Of a stretch of DNA of 64,000 bases, positions 49,401-62,993 are shown one piece after another. A program made the translations under genes and the position numbers. Under the pieces are notes generated by a model that was given only the letters and a program-made list of their open reading frames with translations, ran no database searches and was not told the DNA's origin. How positions within the stretch are numbered: the stretch's first letter is position 1; the number at the start of each line of letters is the position of its first letter. This stretch comes from Rostratula benghalensis (taxonomy: Eukaryota; Chordata; Aves; Charadriiformes; Rostratulidae), in assembly GCA_013399305.1 (NCBI GenBank), contig VXAI01000035.1, positions 257,015-321,014 of the forward strand, given 5' to 3'.

Positions 49401-50685
49401 CGATGGGCAAAGGCAAACCGCAGTGGAAATCATACATTCAGATATGGGCCAATTATGGCAGGAGCCTCCCGCGTGAGGATTTCATGTCTAGGAGGAGGCA
49501 GGTAAGGCAAGGGATGCCTTAGGTGCTGGTTTCTACCCTGTCCTTCTCACCTGACTCCCTAAAACCTGGGTCATCCAACCCCACAGACACCAGTCAAGCT
49601 TGTACTCTGCCATTCCTGCAGATGTTGGCGTCAAACATTCTCTTCCAGGGCTCAAAGGAAATATTAAATGGTCAGGTGTTACTTCAAGACAGCTTGTCTT
49701 GGAGCAGATTCTCTGCTGCTAAACTCCAAAGTCAGCAGAGACTTTGTCAACCTTCAGCATCAAATCCTGTTCAGCTGGTAAGTGACCACCACTCTATCCT
49801 GTAATCTCTCACTTATCTCATCTTTTTTTTTTTTTTCCCAGTTTGCTTTCCAGTGGGAGCGCCCATACGCAGTCACAATCTCTGCTACTGGGGGGAAAAA
49901 GTCGGATTTTAATCAAATTTATTGCTGTTAATTTCTTTCAAATGAATCGTGAATCAGGGGGCAGCTAGTGGTGGTGAAATGTCTGCTCATCTGCAGCGTG
50001 AAAACAGCCTCTTACACCAGTGATCAGGGAAGAAGCCAAGCTGCTTGCTGGGTAGGGTTTAGGGACTGGGAACATGAGAGGGCAAGGGTGAGGAGAATTG
50101 GAAAAGTCCCCTGAACCACATTGCTATCCCTTATGATTTCCCTGAGCATCTCTTCCATTCTCCTTCACGCAGAGGTGACCTGAGCAGAATCACTCCCCTT
50201 CCTTAAAAATGGAGGAAAAAAAAAAAAAGAAAAAAAAAAAAAGAATGAAAGGGAGAATTGAGTGAATCACAATGTTCTCAGCTTCATGACTGGTTTGGGG
50301 TGATATTTAAGTCCTTCAGAACCAGTGGTGCCAATTGCCAGAGCCCCATTGCCTTGGGAGGCCTTGTGCTGATTTTAAGGACAGTAACTGCTCATTTTTG
50401 AGCAGAAAACAAGTGGCCAGATTATGGTCCCCCAGTGTGAACACAGCGACAGGCTTTCTTCAGCCTCTTTTTCTAGATATATGAGGCCTGAGAAGTGAAG
50501 AGGGAAACGCTGAGTCTGCTAAAAACTGTTCAGATTCTTGTGGGTGCTTTGGAGGAGCTGGAATACAATTATGAGGCCATTCTCTCTGCTGGCAAATTAA
50601 CAGCTTAGAAAAAATTATAATGTGGGGGGGGGGTGTGGGGAGAAGAAAAGAAAAAAGACATGGAAATTCTGTTAATGAAACAGAA
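49401..50685. other. Intron-like sequence, nothing supported
   Basis: A-rich tract at about 50214-50243 and a G run near 50624-50632. Open frames up to 93 codons have no domain signal. Confidence 0.45.
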
Positions 50686-50689
50686 CAAT

Positions 50690-50770
50690 GAAAATCAAAG
50701 CTAAAGATGGAAGGAACTGAGTGGGCCCCATCCAGTTCATTGCCTGCTAGGCTGGATTTCTGCCTATAGT
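50690..50770 (-). repeat. Old CR1/L3-type LINE 3'-end relic
   Basis: The plus strand has AAAGATGGAAGGAACTGAGT followed by GGGCCCCATCCAGTTCATTG. This resembles the reversed tail of ancient CR1-clade LINEs (…CTGGAAGGGACCT…CATCTAGTCCA…). Weak and by eye. Confidence 0.4.
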
Positions 50771-50859
50771 AATTTATGCCATAGCCTTGGAAGTGAAAAC
50801 AGATTTCATTTACTACTGAACAGTACTACTCTGTGTAGACAGAGTTCATGGCCTTGCAG

Positions 50860-50990
50860 CGATTCTGAGAAGGTATTGTGGGATTATTGCTCCCACTTTG
50901 CAGATGGGCACGGCAATGCTGCTTGAATTCTTAAATTTAAGCTCTGGTGACAGGGAATCCGAATGAAGACTCAGGTGTCTGAGGGCTGTC
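50860..50990 (+). repeat. Ancient MIR-like relic
   Basis: GGATTATTGCTCCCACTTTG followed by CAGATGGGCACGG corresponds to the MIR block TTATTATCCCCATTTTACAGATGAGGAAAC. The following GAATCCGAATGAAGACTCAG resembles the MIR 3' GGATTCGAACCCAGG region. Confidence 0.5.
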
Positions 50991-51689
50991 TCTTGTCTGC
51001 TGCTGTCACACTGTCTGACCACCGTAAGAAGTTGTCAAAACTGTAGGGGTCCCAGTGAAGACTGGTGCAAGGCTTTGTACAAAGATCAGTTGCTCCTGGG
51101 GTTTGTCCTTCAAGGGTTTGATGGTAGAGTTGGACATAAGGTGCTCCTCCAACAGGCAAAAATCAACTTTCAGCTTTAACTACACTTTAGAGGAGAAAAG
51201 TAATCTGAAAATTTTGGCTTGCTATTCTATTTCACTGATTTGGCTAGAACCAAGGAGAGTCCAAAGCCACAACCTGGCCCACCAACTAGCATAGAGATGG
51301 TGGGTCCCTTCTTGCTCACATCACCACCGCTGCCACAGGTGCTACCTTCCTCAGAGAGCTTCAGCTGTGATAAATGCACACATTTTGATGCAAAATAGCA
51401 GAAAGCAGGTAAAATCAGCATGTGGAGAAAAGTTCCTATGGAAAAAACCTGTATGTTCCCTGAGAGCCAAATGGGAAGGAAAAAAAAAAAAAAGGCAAAA
51501 GCAACCAGGCCTCAAACCCAAGCTTGCAAAGTCTGCTGTAATTTATGATATACCATATGAATCTAACTATAGAACTTCATTTAAAAATTTTATAAAGACT
51601 GTAAATCTGCAGTGAAAAGTTCTAGGGACAATCTGCTGGCAGAAGCCCACACTCTGCAGACTGACCTATGGGAGAACCAGTTTGTCAAG

Positions 51690-51795
51690 GGCTTGATCCG
51701 AAGCCCGCTGAAGACAATGGAAATACTCTCATTGACGTCAGTGGCCTTTAGATCAAAAAGCCCCCAAAGCCCAGCATGGAAAAACAAGTAGTAAG
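51690..51795. repeat. Ancient amniote CR1-type 3'-UTR relic
   Basis: GCCCGCTGAAGACAATGGAA and ATACTCTCATTGACGTCAGT then GGCCTTTAGATC follow the 'CACTGAAGTCAATGGGA…CTCCCATTGACTTCAGTGGG…TTTGGATCA' pattern that is widespread as an old LINE-derived repeat in reptile and bird genomes. The two TCAATG/CATTGA halves make an inverted repeat. Confidence 0.55.
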
Positions 51796-53929
51796 GAGAA
51801 GCAAACTGCTCTAATCAATAGATGCTGCTGTATGAAAGTCTTTAACAATAGCTTAATGGGCCATGATGAGCTGCTTTGGACACTTTTATTTTGTATTGTA
51901 TGTATCTTATAATCTTTCTCCTGAAACTTTTAATGGAATTTATCTCACTGGAGAATTCAGGAGAACATCTGCTGCAAATGATGGGTAAAGACATAAGCTG
52001 TTGTGGGTGGGGTGAGCCTCAGGAGGTTCACAGTTTGGGTTTGGCTTCTGCTTCAGATTCTTATCTGAACTATACAGATCTCCTGTGGCTGCAAAAATTG
52101 GACTGGAAATCACAAGAGTATGAGACTTCTTGTGAGATTTCCAGCACTTTTCTTATGGTTTTGACTGAACACCAGATGTGGAAAAAATATTGAACAAAAC
52201 TGGATGCAGTATTTTTCTTGTCTGGTTCTAAAAAGGGATGAAGGTTCAGGAATCTAATTTTATCCTTTCCAGTTTCACTCCTTGGTAAGATTCAGTTGTA
52301 GCTTAAAAAAAAAAAAAAGGCAATTTAAACCCAAAATGTAGCTATTGCAACCAGTCCCTGAAGAACCATTCAAGTAGATGAAACTCTAAACATTACATTG
52401 ACCATGAACAAAATTAAAACCTTATGCCTTTGGCAAGTGGAGTGCAAAGAACAAACAGGGTGAATGGTGACCATTAGGAAACATCCACTAATATTCTTTC
52501 CCTTCAAAGATTCTTTTTATTTGCTTTCCATGCAAGCATATTTGCATTTTTGACCCTTTCCTGTCTGCTTCCACCTGCTTCCACCAAATAACCAAGCTTT
52601 TAGGCTTTGCATGGTGCAGGTGCTTTTAACCATAGCAGAGAAATTGCTTTTAAACCGGTGGTCTTTCATCAGAAAGAGGGAAAAAAAAAAATGGTGTTAT
52701 CTGAAGCCAATAGTGAAGATGGGTCAGTGGAGCTTTATGACATTTGTAGGCAACATTAGGTGACAAAGTGGCCTGAAGTGAAGCCAATGACATATCTCCA
52801 AGGACTGGGATCACAAATGTTGGGAGGAAAGCTGACTAACAGAAAATCAAACAAATCACAATGGGAAAAAGAAATGTTTTAAAGTGGAGGGGCTGATGAT
52901 GACTTCACTTGAATATTTTATCAGTCATGATTGCCTCTGAAGTTTTTGGGTTCAGTTTGGGACAACAAATTTCTCCCTATGGGGTATGTAAAGGCCAGGC
53001 TGAATGGAGACTAAGCTGGCGTATCTTTTAAACTCCACATTTGGTGCATAGTCTCACGTATCATCGGTCATTTTTGATTTGTATCTCATCCAGAAGCTGT
53101 GGAGCAGTGAGCCATAGCTCCAGTGCCTGGAAAAACTCTCAAGAACTCACCATGTCTTGTCATTTTGCTGAATTTTTGGCAATATTGGCATGTTTTCTTC
53201 AGAGATCTAGACCCAAGTGCCCTGTCAACCTCCACTGTGGTTTAACAAATGAAAAAAACCCCAATTAATAATAGCAAGAAATGGCTCCAGAGTATGGACA
53301 CTGCTGCTGGAAAAGGACAGGGAAGAAAAATCCCAGGGGTTTGGTTTTAATCCTATTAATTTGGGAGGAAGGTGGGGCTCTGGTGAGCCTTGAAAGGTTT
53401 TATAGATGTCTCTTTGGGCCTGGGGAAGGAGTGGTTTGCTGAGCAAGATGTGCCAAGACCCTGTCAGTGCTTCTGCTCCCACCAGAGATGGGGCTCCTGG
53501 CCCTGGCGTAGAACAGGTTTTGTGCTTGGGGGAGGCAACTTCCTCAGGAGCTGGTTTCTGCCTGTGCACAGGGAGATGAAATTGTGCTGCTTCTTCCTAC
53601 AGGTCTAGGAAATGTCCACCGGCATGGACCCTCCAAGAAACATATTGGTTTTTGAAAATGCAACTTGGGAGAGCACTAAAGAAGGCTGCAAAAAAAAAAC
53701 AGGGGAAGGAGAGGAGGGAAGAGCCCTCCCACTGCTCTCCCCATGATCTGCTCACAGAGCCCTACCTCCAGCCCATGTGGAAATAGTTACCTCCAAATAA
53801 CACATCCTGCGGGACTATTTCTACTCATTTCACAGAAGCCTTATTAAAAAATGGAGACTTTATTAACCTGAGATTCAGGGACTTGAATTCATGATAGAGG
53901 CTGTAAACTCTCAGCCTATGGTTCGGTTT
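51796..53929. other. Intron-like sequence, nothing supported
   Basis: A runs near 52305-52318 and 52681-52691. No exon, RNA gene or recent mobile element recognised. Confidence 0.45.
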
Positions 53930-54385
53930 TACAAGGATGATTGGAGGGTTGGAAAAGGAAATCTTGTGGAGAGAGGCTTAAGGAGCTCAATTTGGTGAAC
54001 TTAGCAAAAAAGCAGATCACACAGCGACCTGACTCTGTGCAGTAAATGCCTTTGGAGGAAAAAATACCACATACAAAAAAGGCTTTATAGTCTAATGGAG
54101 GAAAACGTAACGAGATGCAGTGGCTGGAAATTTAAGGCAGCCAAAATAGAGAGATTGGGAAGGGAGAGGGGGCTGACTGCTGGGACAGGCTGTTGAAGGG
54201 GGCAGGGGATTTGTCATCCTTTTGCATCTTGAAATCAGAACTGGAGGCCAGCCCAGATGACTTTGGTGAAACGTATAGTAGTAGGCTCAATTAGCGAGTG
54301 AATGTGTGAAATTATTTTCTTGGGGATTTATATTGAGCGTTAAACTAGATGATCTGAATTGTCCCTTTCAGCCTTAAAAAAAGGA
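53930..54385 (+). mobile_element. Old diverged CR1-type LINE fragment (3' part)
   Basis: Scattered CR1 words occur in the right order. TTACAAGGATGATTGGAGGG and TTGGAAAAGGAAATCTTGTG correspond to the family GGATGATGAGGGGGCTGGAAC region, followed by GGAGAGAGGCTTAAGGAGCTC. AACGTAACGAGATGCAGTGGC and TGGAAATTTAAGGCAGCC match the AACGAGGAGTAATGG…GCAGTGG region. TTAAACTAGATGATCTGAAT and TGTCCCTTTCAGCCTTA match the tail. It is much older than the copies at 37-44 kb. Confidence 0.7.
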
Positions 54386-57300
54386 GGAAAGATGCCAGAA
54401 AAGGAGCGAGATACCCAAATTCTACCAAATTGCAATTGCTGGGGCCTCTGGGCCCCTTTGGAAATGCTGTAAGTGAAAGGAGAAGTGCTCTATTCTGGGC
54501 TTATGGAGGGACAGACAGAATGATGCATGCCATCACATGCTGCTAGCACAAGCCCATTTGGTTTTCCTTCTTGGTCCCCCCAAGCATGCTTTTCTTTTTT
54601 ATATTTATTTTTTTGAAGCTAAAAATATATCCTCAGAGGCATTAGTCACTCTGCCCACATATTAATAAATTGCATAATGATGCCACCAAGCATCCAAAAA
54701 CCTTTCAAACTGTTATATATTATTTCTTTCAATAATATTCTAAAAGGCCAGTGAGGCTTAATGGAGCCACATGGTATTGTATTTAATCCAGAAATCTGGA
54801 ACTGTCTAAAATCTCATATATAAATTAAGATAATATACAATATGTTTTTTTCATTTAATTTGGTTTCCCCCCATCCCCCCCATTTGGGTAGGCTATAACT
54901 CCATAGGACTGTGTCTTTTGCAAGATATTTTTGTCTACTGAATCTTAGATTTGTAACGTTGCTCTCGCTTCTAATTGCTCGGGGCTGTTCTCTGTAATAA
55001 CTCAGCCACTCCTTTGCCAGCCAGAGGAAAGTTTAATGGAACCCCAGTTTAACTGGGCAAAGTTTTGAAATTATGCAAGTTACAAGAGGTTTTCTGGGAC
55101 TTTTCCTTACAGCCTCTCCCACACGGCTCCTTTTGCATTGCTGCAGAGAATCCCCCTGCCATGCAATGGAGATGGTGAGCTCTGCAGAGCATCTAACACT
55201 GGTTTGCAGGTGTCTCCTTCTGGACTCTCTGTGGACTCAGTTGGGTATCTGGCACTTATGCACTGGAATTTTTAGGAGATCAGGAGCTATTGAGTGAAGA
55301 AACCCAAATCCAAATATTTCCCAGGCTGGGAAAACAAGAGGGCTTTAGATCTGAGGTTTGGGCATGAGGCTTGTTTTCATAAGTTTCACCTCTGGACAGG
55401 TCCACCTCTGCTTTACAGCATCTGCAGAAGGTTTTCACATAGCGTGGCATGTCATGGCAGATGTCAAAGGCTATGAGATACCAAGGGGTCAGTAAATGCT
55501 ACATCTTACTCCTCCTTCCTCTTCCTCCCGAGTTCACTTCATGCTTTCAGAAGTTCTGGCTATCACTGTGCCAGGGTGGAAAGTGGCTGTGGAACAGGAA
55601 CTGTGTAGGTCAGGACTGCAATTCATGTGCCGCCTTTTTCTACTTTTAAAATTTGTAAACCCAGTGGCCCCAAAAATGCACAACCGTTTGCTGGATTGAA
55701 GTTAAAGTGCCTTGAAAGATGGAGGGAGAAAAGTATATGTTCTTGGGTATATTATGCTCTGCAGTTTGACATTCTGCAGGAGAAGAAATCCAGGTGTGGA
55801 AACAAAATGAGCGAGATGATTTCTTGTTGGGGGTCAGCGGAGCAGACACAACGGAGGTGCTGAAATCTGGGGCATACCTTTCATTTGAGAGAATGTGTGG
55901 GAGAATTAAACACGTTGTGGAAGGTAAGAGGCCTGTGCATTATGAGAGAACAGCCTTGAATCATACGAGCCCTGGTTTTGGTTGATCATGTGAGTAAAAC
56001 CTCTTTCAGGCTTGAATGCTACTATTGGTCATTTCTGTTGGTTTTTGGTTGGTTTTTTTTTTCAGTTGACTTTGAATTTTCCTTGGCTTTGTCAGGACTG
56101 GGTCTGGCCTTGGACAGAAATACTCTCAGAGCTATAATCTGGTTTTGACAAACTTTGGCTACAAGCAGGGTGTATGGAGGCCCCTTACTCTTCCCACATC
56201 CACAGAACTGATCTGGTATGGGAAAGCTGGGTGAGAAATGCATGTTACATTTACAACTCTCTTTATTTTCTTGCATTCCCTTCCCAGTGCCTCGCTCACC
56301 AGAGATGCAATCTACAGCTTTTTCACCCCTCGATGGAGTATGAGCATCGATGGAGTATTGTCTTGTGCATCCTAATGCCCCTGCAAACTGGGCTCTGCAT
56401 CGCTACTGCTGCGGCACAGGTACCAAGCGACAATAGTCATAAGCATCTCCAGGTGCTTTATTTCATACCAGATTTTTTTAGACTGAGACTTTTCCCCCTA
56501 GAAATACCTGGGTGATATAAGCAGACCTGCGTTGGTCTCCTTACAAACTCCAGCATGGAGGGCAGCTTGGTTTAGAGAAGGATGCATTGCATGGGAAGAT
56601 TATCCATGACACCATGAAACTTCATAGCAGCCATGAAGAGAAAAACAAGTGCAAGAATGGGCCCTTGAGGCCCTCACAGCCCCATAGCCTCGTCTCAGGA
56701 GACACCAAGCTGCATTACACACCTTCACCACCTTTGTCCACTCCTGGGTCCTTCAGGACCTGCATGGAAAGCCCAAGTTTTCTCTTGGGGCACTCATAAA
56801 ATGTTAATGTAGGGGGCAAGTGAGAATTTATTAATTTTTGAGGAGGAGGGCAAGGTAATTTTCTTGCAGCCCAGTAATTCTCCCTTTTTTTTTTATTGGT
56901 GGTGTTATAGACCAGCTTCTCCAAGGTGTTGGGACTTTGCCTATATTGCATCCTTCTTCCCATCCGGTTCCAACAATAAAACCCTCGTGTTTTTTTGATC
57001 TCTGCCTTTCATGCTTGCTGACACACTCGGGGAAAATTTAAGAAGGGTGCAAGGAATGGGTTAGTCACACTTGTTAATATTTATCCCATTGCAGAAGGAG
57101 AGGGGCTGACCTCAGAGCTCAGGCTTTGGAGAACAGTTATGAGAATGATTCCACCCAGCTGAAACGAAATCTGCATGCAAAGCTCGTTTGGTGTCTGGAA
57201 AGAGCTAGAAGGAAATAAAGGTCTTAAATGATATATTTCCGCAGTTAACGTTTTGTCCTGTTTACAGAATCTCAACAGAATACTGGAGGTTTTGTTTTGT

Positions 57301-59122
57301 TCATATGTTTTTCATAAGGATAAAATATCCATGCAGTTTAAACATTTTCGTTAGATTCAGACAAGAAGAGGGTGTAGGGCTATTTTTTTTTTAATTGTTG
57401 AGCTCTCTCTTTTTTTTTAAATGGTTATTTCTTAAAACACTCATTAAAAATAAAAACCCAGGTAAATCAAAGAGGCAGAGAAAGTGATTCTCTTCAATTA
57501 TTCTTAAGAGCAATTTTGAGTAATGTAGGCTAAATTAAAAAAATATACAAGCAAGATATTTTGGCTGGGAAGTATGTGTAATGTATGAACAGCAGGAAAA
57601 AAAAAAAGCCTTCCTTTCTAAATAGAAAATCTTTGAAAGTAACAGGGGGAAACTGATGGGAAGGGCTGAAGTCCATATATTCCCACCTCCTCCGCCTTGT
57701 GCTCTCTTAAAGGTGAGCTGCAAAATGCAAAAGAGAAATGTGTTAAATTCAGATGACTCGCTCGGGTGTCAGGAAGTGGCTCGAACAACCACACGAAGTT
57801 AACTAACACATTTCCAGGTTTTTTTTGTTCATCCCCCTCCCCTCCCTTCTCCTGTTCTTCCCGTGAAATCTGGTTTTTGTGCTGCTGTGGTTTCTGCCTC
57901 CGGGCGGGAGCGCAGCCACTTGTCCACCCGAGCAGCACCCCAAGACCACCCCCCCTCCCGAGGGGCTTTCAGGGAGCCAAGACTTTCTGGAAGGATTTTC
58001 CAGAAAGTAAGAAAGGAGAATTATAGAAAATGTATTCCTGGTCTAAACTCCCTGTCTGCAGGAAAAAATGAGACAAGCTGTGAGGAATTGCGTGGTGAGC
58101 TTGTGTTGCTTTGCCGTTCTTCTTTTGTCTGGTCAATCCATCTCGTTCTCATTCACCTGCTCTGCTCTAGGTCTTCTCCAACAGTGTGGTTACTGGCATC
58201 TACAGTGTTGAGTGCCATGGCCACAGTAACCTACAATGAGCATAACACTGTGTTTGCCAACGACTGCTTTCAGTTGTGGGCACGGAGAGAAGCAGTCGGA
58301 TGGGAGGAAATGCTTTTTGAGCTGCGAGTGGCAGAATTTGGTTTGCAATTGGGCGTGTGACATGAGAATAGGTCTCATTTAAAACACTTGGCGAGTGGAA
58401 TAGGTCACTAAAAGGCGGTCTGAAAGGCAAGACACCCTGATCCATCAAAAATGGTGCCCCTGCCCATTGCAATGTGTCCGATCCCATGGACAGTGTGTGA
58501 GGCAGACACCTCAGTGGCCAGGCTGGGAGAAAGGTACAGGTAATGCTGCTTTCTCTCATTAGCTTCTACTTTTCCCTCTGGAAATGCTCCCCGTGCCTTT
58601 CTCCCCCTGCTTGGGGGAGGTGTGCTCCGGAGAAGGTTTAAATCTAAATGGAATGGAGTTACTGATTTACAGGAAGGAGGTTTTTCATTCGAAATGGCAA
58701 CACTCAGAGTCCTGTGCATTACCTTGCATCAGCGTAAAATACACACGCACACATGCATTTATGCCTAGGATATAAAAGTACTGTAATATTGCAAGGCTGT
58801 GTATGTGTCTGCATAGAGCTAATTCATGTGCTACAGCACGCTATCAAAGGACACTTCTTAAGTGCATGCTAGTATTTTTTTAATTACTGATGAAGTTGTA
58901 AGATTCTTACAAGTCTCTTTGCTGGTTTGTGTTCTTAGCTACAGCGTGAGTGACTCCTGCAGCAATTCCTGGTTTTAGTGTTCTGCCCCTTAATAATACA
59001 CAGGACCTCCATATTTTGGGGTGTTTTTTTTAAAGAATAAATCCAGGTACACATCTGAGACTCATTAACAGAGGAAAGCTAAAATGATATATGACAACAA
59101 TGGCTGCTTTCTCTCCTTTTAG
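54386..59122. other. Intron-like sequence, no gene seen
   Basis: 54590-54860 is very AT-rich and low in repeats, so it is a candidate conserved non-coding element that needs comparison. Other parts contain T runs and C runs. No exon recognised. Confidence 0.4.
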
Positions 59123-59244
59123 GGCCATTTTGGCACTGGTTTCCACTCTAACAAATTTATCAGACTGTTCATTCTCTATTATGGCCAGAGAAATAAATTG
59201 TGGATTTGGAAATATCTCTGTAGCTTTAGTCTCTGGAAGAGAAA
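59123..59244 (+). other. Exon-like segment with strong splice signals, not recognised
   Basis: A long pyrimidine tract ending CTTTTAG (59122) precedes 122 bases that are open in two plus-strand frames and end at AGAGAAA/GTAAGT (59245). Frame 1 begins AILALVSTLTNLSDC and contains REINCGFGNISVALVSG; frame 2 begins GHFGTGFHSNKF. Neither resembles a CSPG repeat or another family I know. It could be an exon of a non-coding transcript, a cryptic exon or chance. Confidence 0.25.
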
Positions 59245-62180
59245 GTAAGTAAATTGAAATAAAAGAGGAAGTGAATATTAATTAATGTTTTTCCTTTGGG
59301 AGAGAGATTTAATGAATTTAAGAAGGAGGTTCTGCTCCTACTTAGTGTTGGATTTGATGAAGCTGCTCAGTGGAGGAGGCGCAACATTTGATAAAACCAT
59401 AACAAGAGAAATTCAGGAAGCAATGCCTTTGCGAGGAGGAGGGTTATTTGTTCAGACAATCACTACTCCTTACCTTCTTTAGCTCTAAATTTTTTTTTGC
59501 TTTCTGGCGCAAGCAGTTGTCAGTGATGGAGGAGGAGAGAAGTTAATACAGAAATGTGGGGACTTTGGGCCAAATGTGTGATATATTTTGGTCTTGGGAG
59601 ATTTCAGAGGAGGTGTTTAGGATGCCAGCCTCCTGTCTCTGTATCCTCTTCCAGCAGGAACTGCAGTGGAACTCCAGGGCTGTCCAGTGGCTGCTCCCAG
59701 ATTCACTCTCAGAGACACCAGTTGGTGACAACAAAACACCCCAGACACAGGACATGGTGACAGCACAGCTGACTCCAGGTAGTTTTGGCAAAGCAGAGCC
59801 AGGAGCCACGGCGAGTCTATACATGGGGATGTTCAAGGTACCTTCAGCATCCTAAATCTGCTACCCTGCATCCCCTGGTTCATAAAGTCAGAAAAAACCC
59901 AATAACCTGATTTATTATTTTTTTTACTGTGTTCCTTTCTTTTTCATAGTGTAGTAACAATTTTGCCCTCACACCCTGCTCTGGCAGCCCAGTGGAAAGG
60001 CTATGATCTTGTAGTGCATTATCTTACCAGAACTTGTTAGGTGATAACTGGACACTGCAGGAGATAAGGATGGGATCCAATTTAGCTGAGGGAGAAGGAG
60101 TTTTATAGTGAAATGTAGATGCCAAACTGTATTCCTGCACACAGCAGAGCTGATGCAAGGAAGGGTCAAAGCAGCTGAGATATGGCATTGTCCTGCATCC
60201 CTCCCAAAAACCTGCCTCCCTATGAAACTTGTTATCATCTAACATGGCCACACTGATGACAAGATGTTATGGCCACGACTGCTGCAAGTAGCCTTATTTC
60301 CCATCACCACTTACCTTTTCTGCTCTGCCCACCTTGCCTGTGGGTGGTGCAGGGCTGGTTTCTCTGTTTTTATTTATTCCTCTACTGATGCAGCACAGTG
60401 GTGCTCATGGTCTCCATTTGCAGGAGGCACTGCATGGCATGGCTCATGTTTACAACACATCGGGGTGCAACAACCACCTCCAGAATTTCCATTCCAGTTA
60501 GACCCAGTCGCCTTCTCTTTGCAGCTTTCCCATCCTGTCACGCTTAACCCCCCAACACCGCCAGTTATTGGAAGTTTGAAAACTTTGTAAGGTGCAGTGG
60601 CTTCATTTCGGCAGCAAAGCTGTGTATTGAAATATGAATTAGTAGCGTGTGTATCAGCAGGATAGACCATCTGCTGCGCTCAGCACCCGGCTTTGAAGCT
60701 GGTTGGCTGGCAGGACAGCATGTGTTTACAGAAAACCCTAACAGTTGTAAAGGAGCCATTTAGGTTTATCGTGTCAATTCCTGTACAACTCCACGAGGAG
60801 AGATTCCTTTCACAAACTCACATAAAAAAGACAGATAGACTAGTTTTGACCTCTCTCAAAACATTTGACGGTTGAGCTTGTTGCAATGATAAAATATCTA
60901 GAACCGGGGGGGGGGGGGGAAATCTTGTCATTTCCTCTTCTTAAGCATTAGACTCCTTGAATGCAGCATCCATTCATCACTTAGTTCTTGCATTATAATT
61001 TAACTGCCTTTTATTTTCCTTCTGAGATACAAATGCAGGAGCTGTACATGATTTTCATACCACATTATGCGAGCCATTGTGAAAAAGCTGTCCGGAGAAA
61101 TGGTGCCATTTCAACATGATGCATATGCCAAGGTATAGAGATCCTTTATTTTCCTTAAAAATGAAATGAAGGTGAGGTTAAAAATGTTATGTTCTGCCTA
61201 TATGAGCAATATTCCTCTAATCAACCGTTCCAAATATATTACCTCCTTGTAGCTTCTGTATAATACGAATTGTCCAAGGGAAGGCATCCGGTAGCGCCCC
61301 GAAGGGGGTTTATGCTGTCTCATAACCACCCCTCTAACCAGGGCTATCACTTTCAAAGCACCAATATATCAAGGAGAGGGCAGAATAAAACCAAATTTGC
61401 CCTGGGGATAACTCTAGGCTGAGCACTCAGTTCCTTTCCTGTGTGTGGAGGAATTTATTAATAAACAACCTATTTAATGAATGTGCTGAATCCCTTACTA
61501 GTGTTCAACAGGCATCTGTGTTGTACATATAATTCATGTGTGTGTGGACACAGAGTGGAAAGGGACCGCTCTTCTACGTAAAGCTGAGGCTGGGAGCAAG
61601 CCCTCTGGTCATGGTGGTCCATGCATGATTCCAACAGGCTGTTGGGCTGAGAAGATAAATTAAGAAACAGCCAGCTTTGACGCATCTCTGAGACAACTCT
61701 AATGTGCAAAAGAAAAAAAAAAAAGTATCTTAATATACGGGTCTTTAGACTTCAATCATTTTTTAACAACAAAAATAAAAAACTCTGCTTGTTACTTTTG
61801 ATGGAAAAACCCATGAAGCAAAATGAAAGCTGGCAAGATGGCAAGCTCAGGGAGAAAGCCTGCTCTTGCAAACACAGCCTGGGCAGCCAGATGTGTTATT
61901 AAGGCCCCATGTATGTGTGCTGGTAGAACACAAGGGATCATAAGCTACATAAAAAGTATAATTGATATCCCAACATACTATGTTCATATTTAGGATATAC
62001 AAAAAAAAAAAAAGCCTTATGGCTTATATGAGGTAGTCAAGCTTGGGTAAGGGCAGGAGACTAGTGGGATGAAGAGAAAATTACCTTTATTGTAGCCCTG
62101 GTGTTGTGCTCACTATAATCCTCTGTACGTCATGACTTCTTTTTAGTATCATAGAGGTTTAGTTAACAATCTTATGTATC

Positions 62181-62236
62181 TATATGTATGTGTGTGTCTG
62201 TATACACATATGCATGCATATATATATATATATATA
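62181..62236. repeat. Alternating (TG)/(TA) microsatellite
   Basis: About 55 bases of nearly continuous purine-pyrimidine alternation: TATGTATGTGTGTGT, TGTATACACATATGCATGCA and (TA)n. A perfect palindrome TATGCATGCATA is at 62210-62221. Confidence 0.85.
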
Positions 62237-62993
62237 AGAAAATAAAAGTTCAAATTTCCTTTAAGCTGGCCATGCTGGTGAGATGCAGGGATATGGTGCT
62301 GAATAGTGGGGGAGCAGAACAGGGTGATCCGAGACTGTCAGACTCCATCTCCAGGAAGGCAGATACAAAACCATGAGCAGTGTCTCTCTCTTGGGGATTG
62401 CATTTCATATTTAGGGTGTCTCCAACTCTTGCAGAGGAGTTAGGTGCCCAAGACCCAATTCTGGGGAGCACTGCATCACCTGCCACACCCCTCGGTGCCC
62501 TTAGGATGCTGTGAGCACTCCTGGCCCCCTCATAAAAGCATCTTCTTAATGCAGCTCGGAGAGAAGTGCTCTAGAAAGTCATCTGGAAGACAGGTTGGTT
62601 ACCCGGACCCTTTGGGTGCCCACCTTGAATGTTTGCATTAAGACATTTTCAGGGTAGATCACAGCAACCTTGTTTCAGAAGAAATGGCCTGGCCATGGAG
62701 ATCTGCTAGAAAAGAGCCATTCTGGGGAGGTAAGTAACTGCTTGAGTTGGCACAAGATGCCATGGACACATCATCTGTAACTGAGTCTAAGGCTGAACAT
62801 CTTATTCTATGTTTGCAAATGTCACAACCTGAAATTTCATCTTCTTGTTTAATGCATGTGCCTCCAATTTCTTGTTCTAATTTTGTTCCTGATTCGGTGC
62901 GTAATCCGAGGTAACACATGGACTGCATGGACTAGAAGCAGAATGACTTTTGTGTTGCATTTTTATGCACCATTTTCTTTTTATTATAATTAT

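Noticed and set aside
57863..58360. A 165-codon plus-strand open frame
   Set aside because: No domain, no matching splice context, and CpG or GC content near 57900 accounts for the open stretch.
60755..60875. FRFIVS peptide after an AG that looked like the next FREM1 exon
   Set aside because: Only five residues resemble the expected start of the next CSPG part. The following residues do not, and there is no pyrimidine-rich acceptor.
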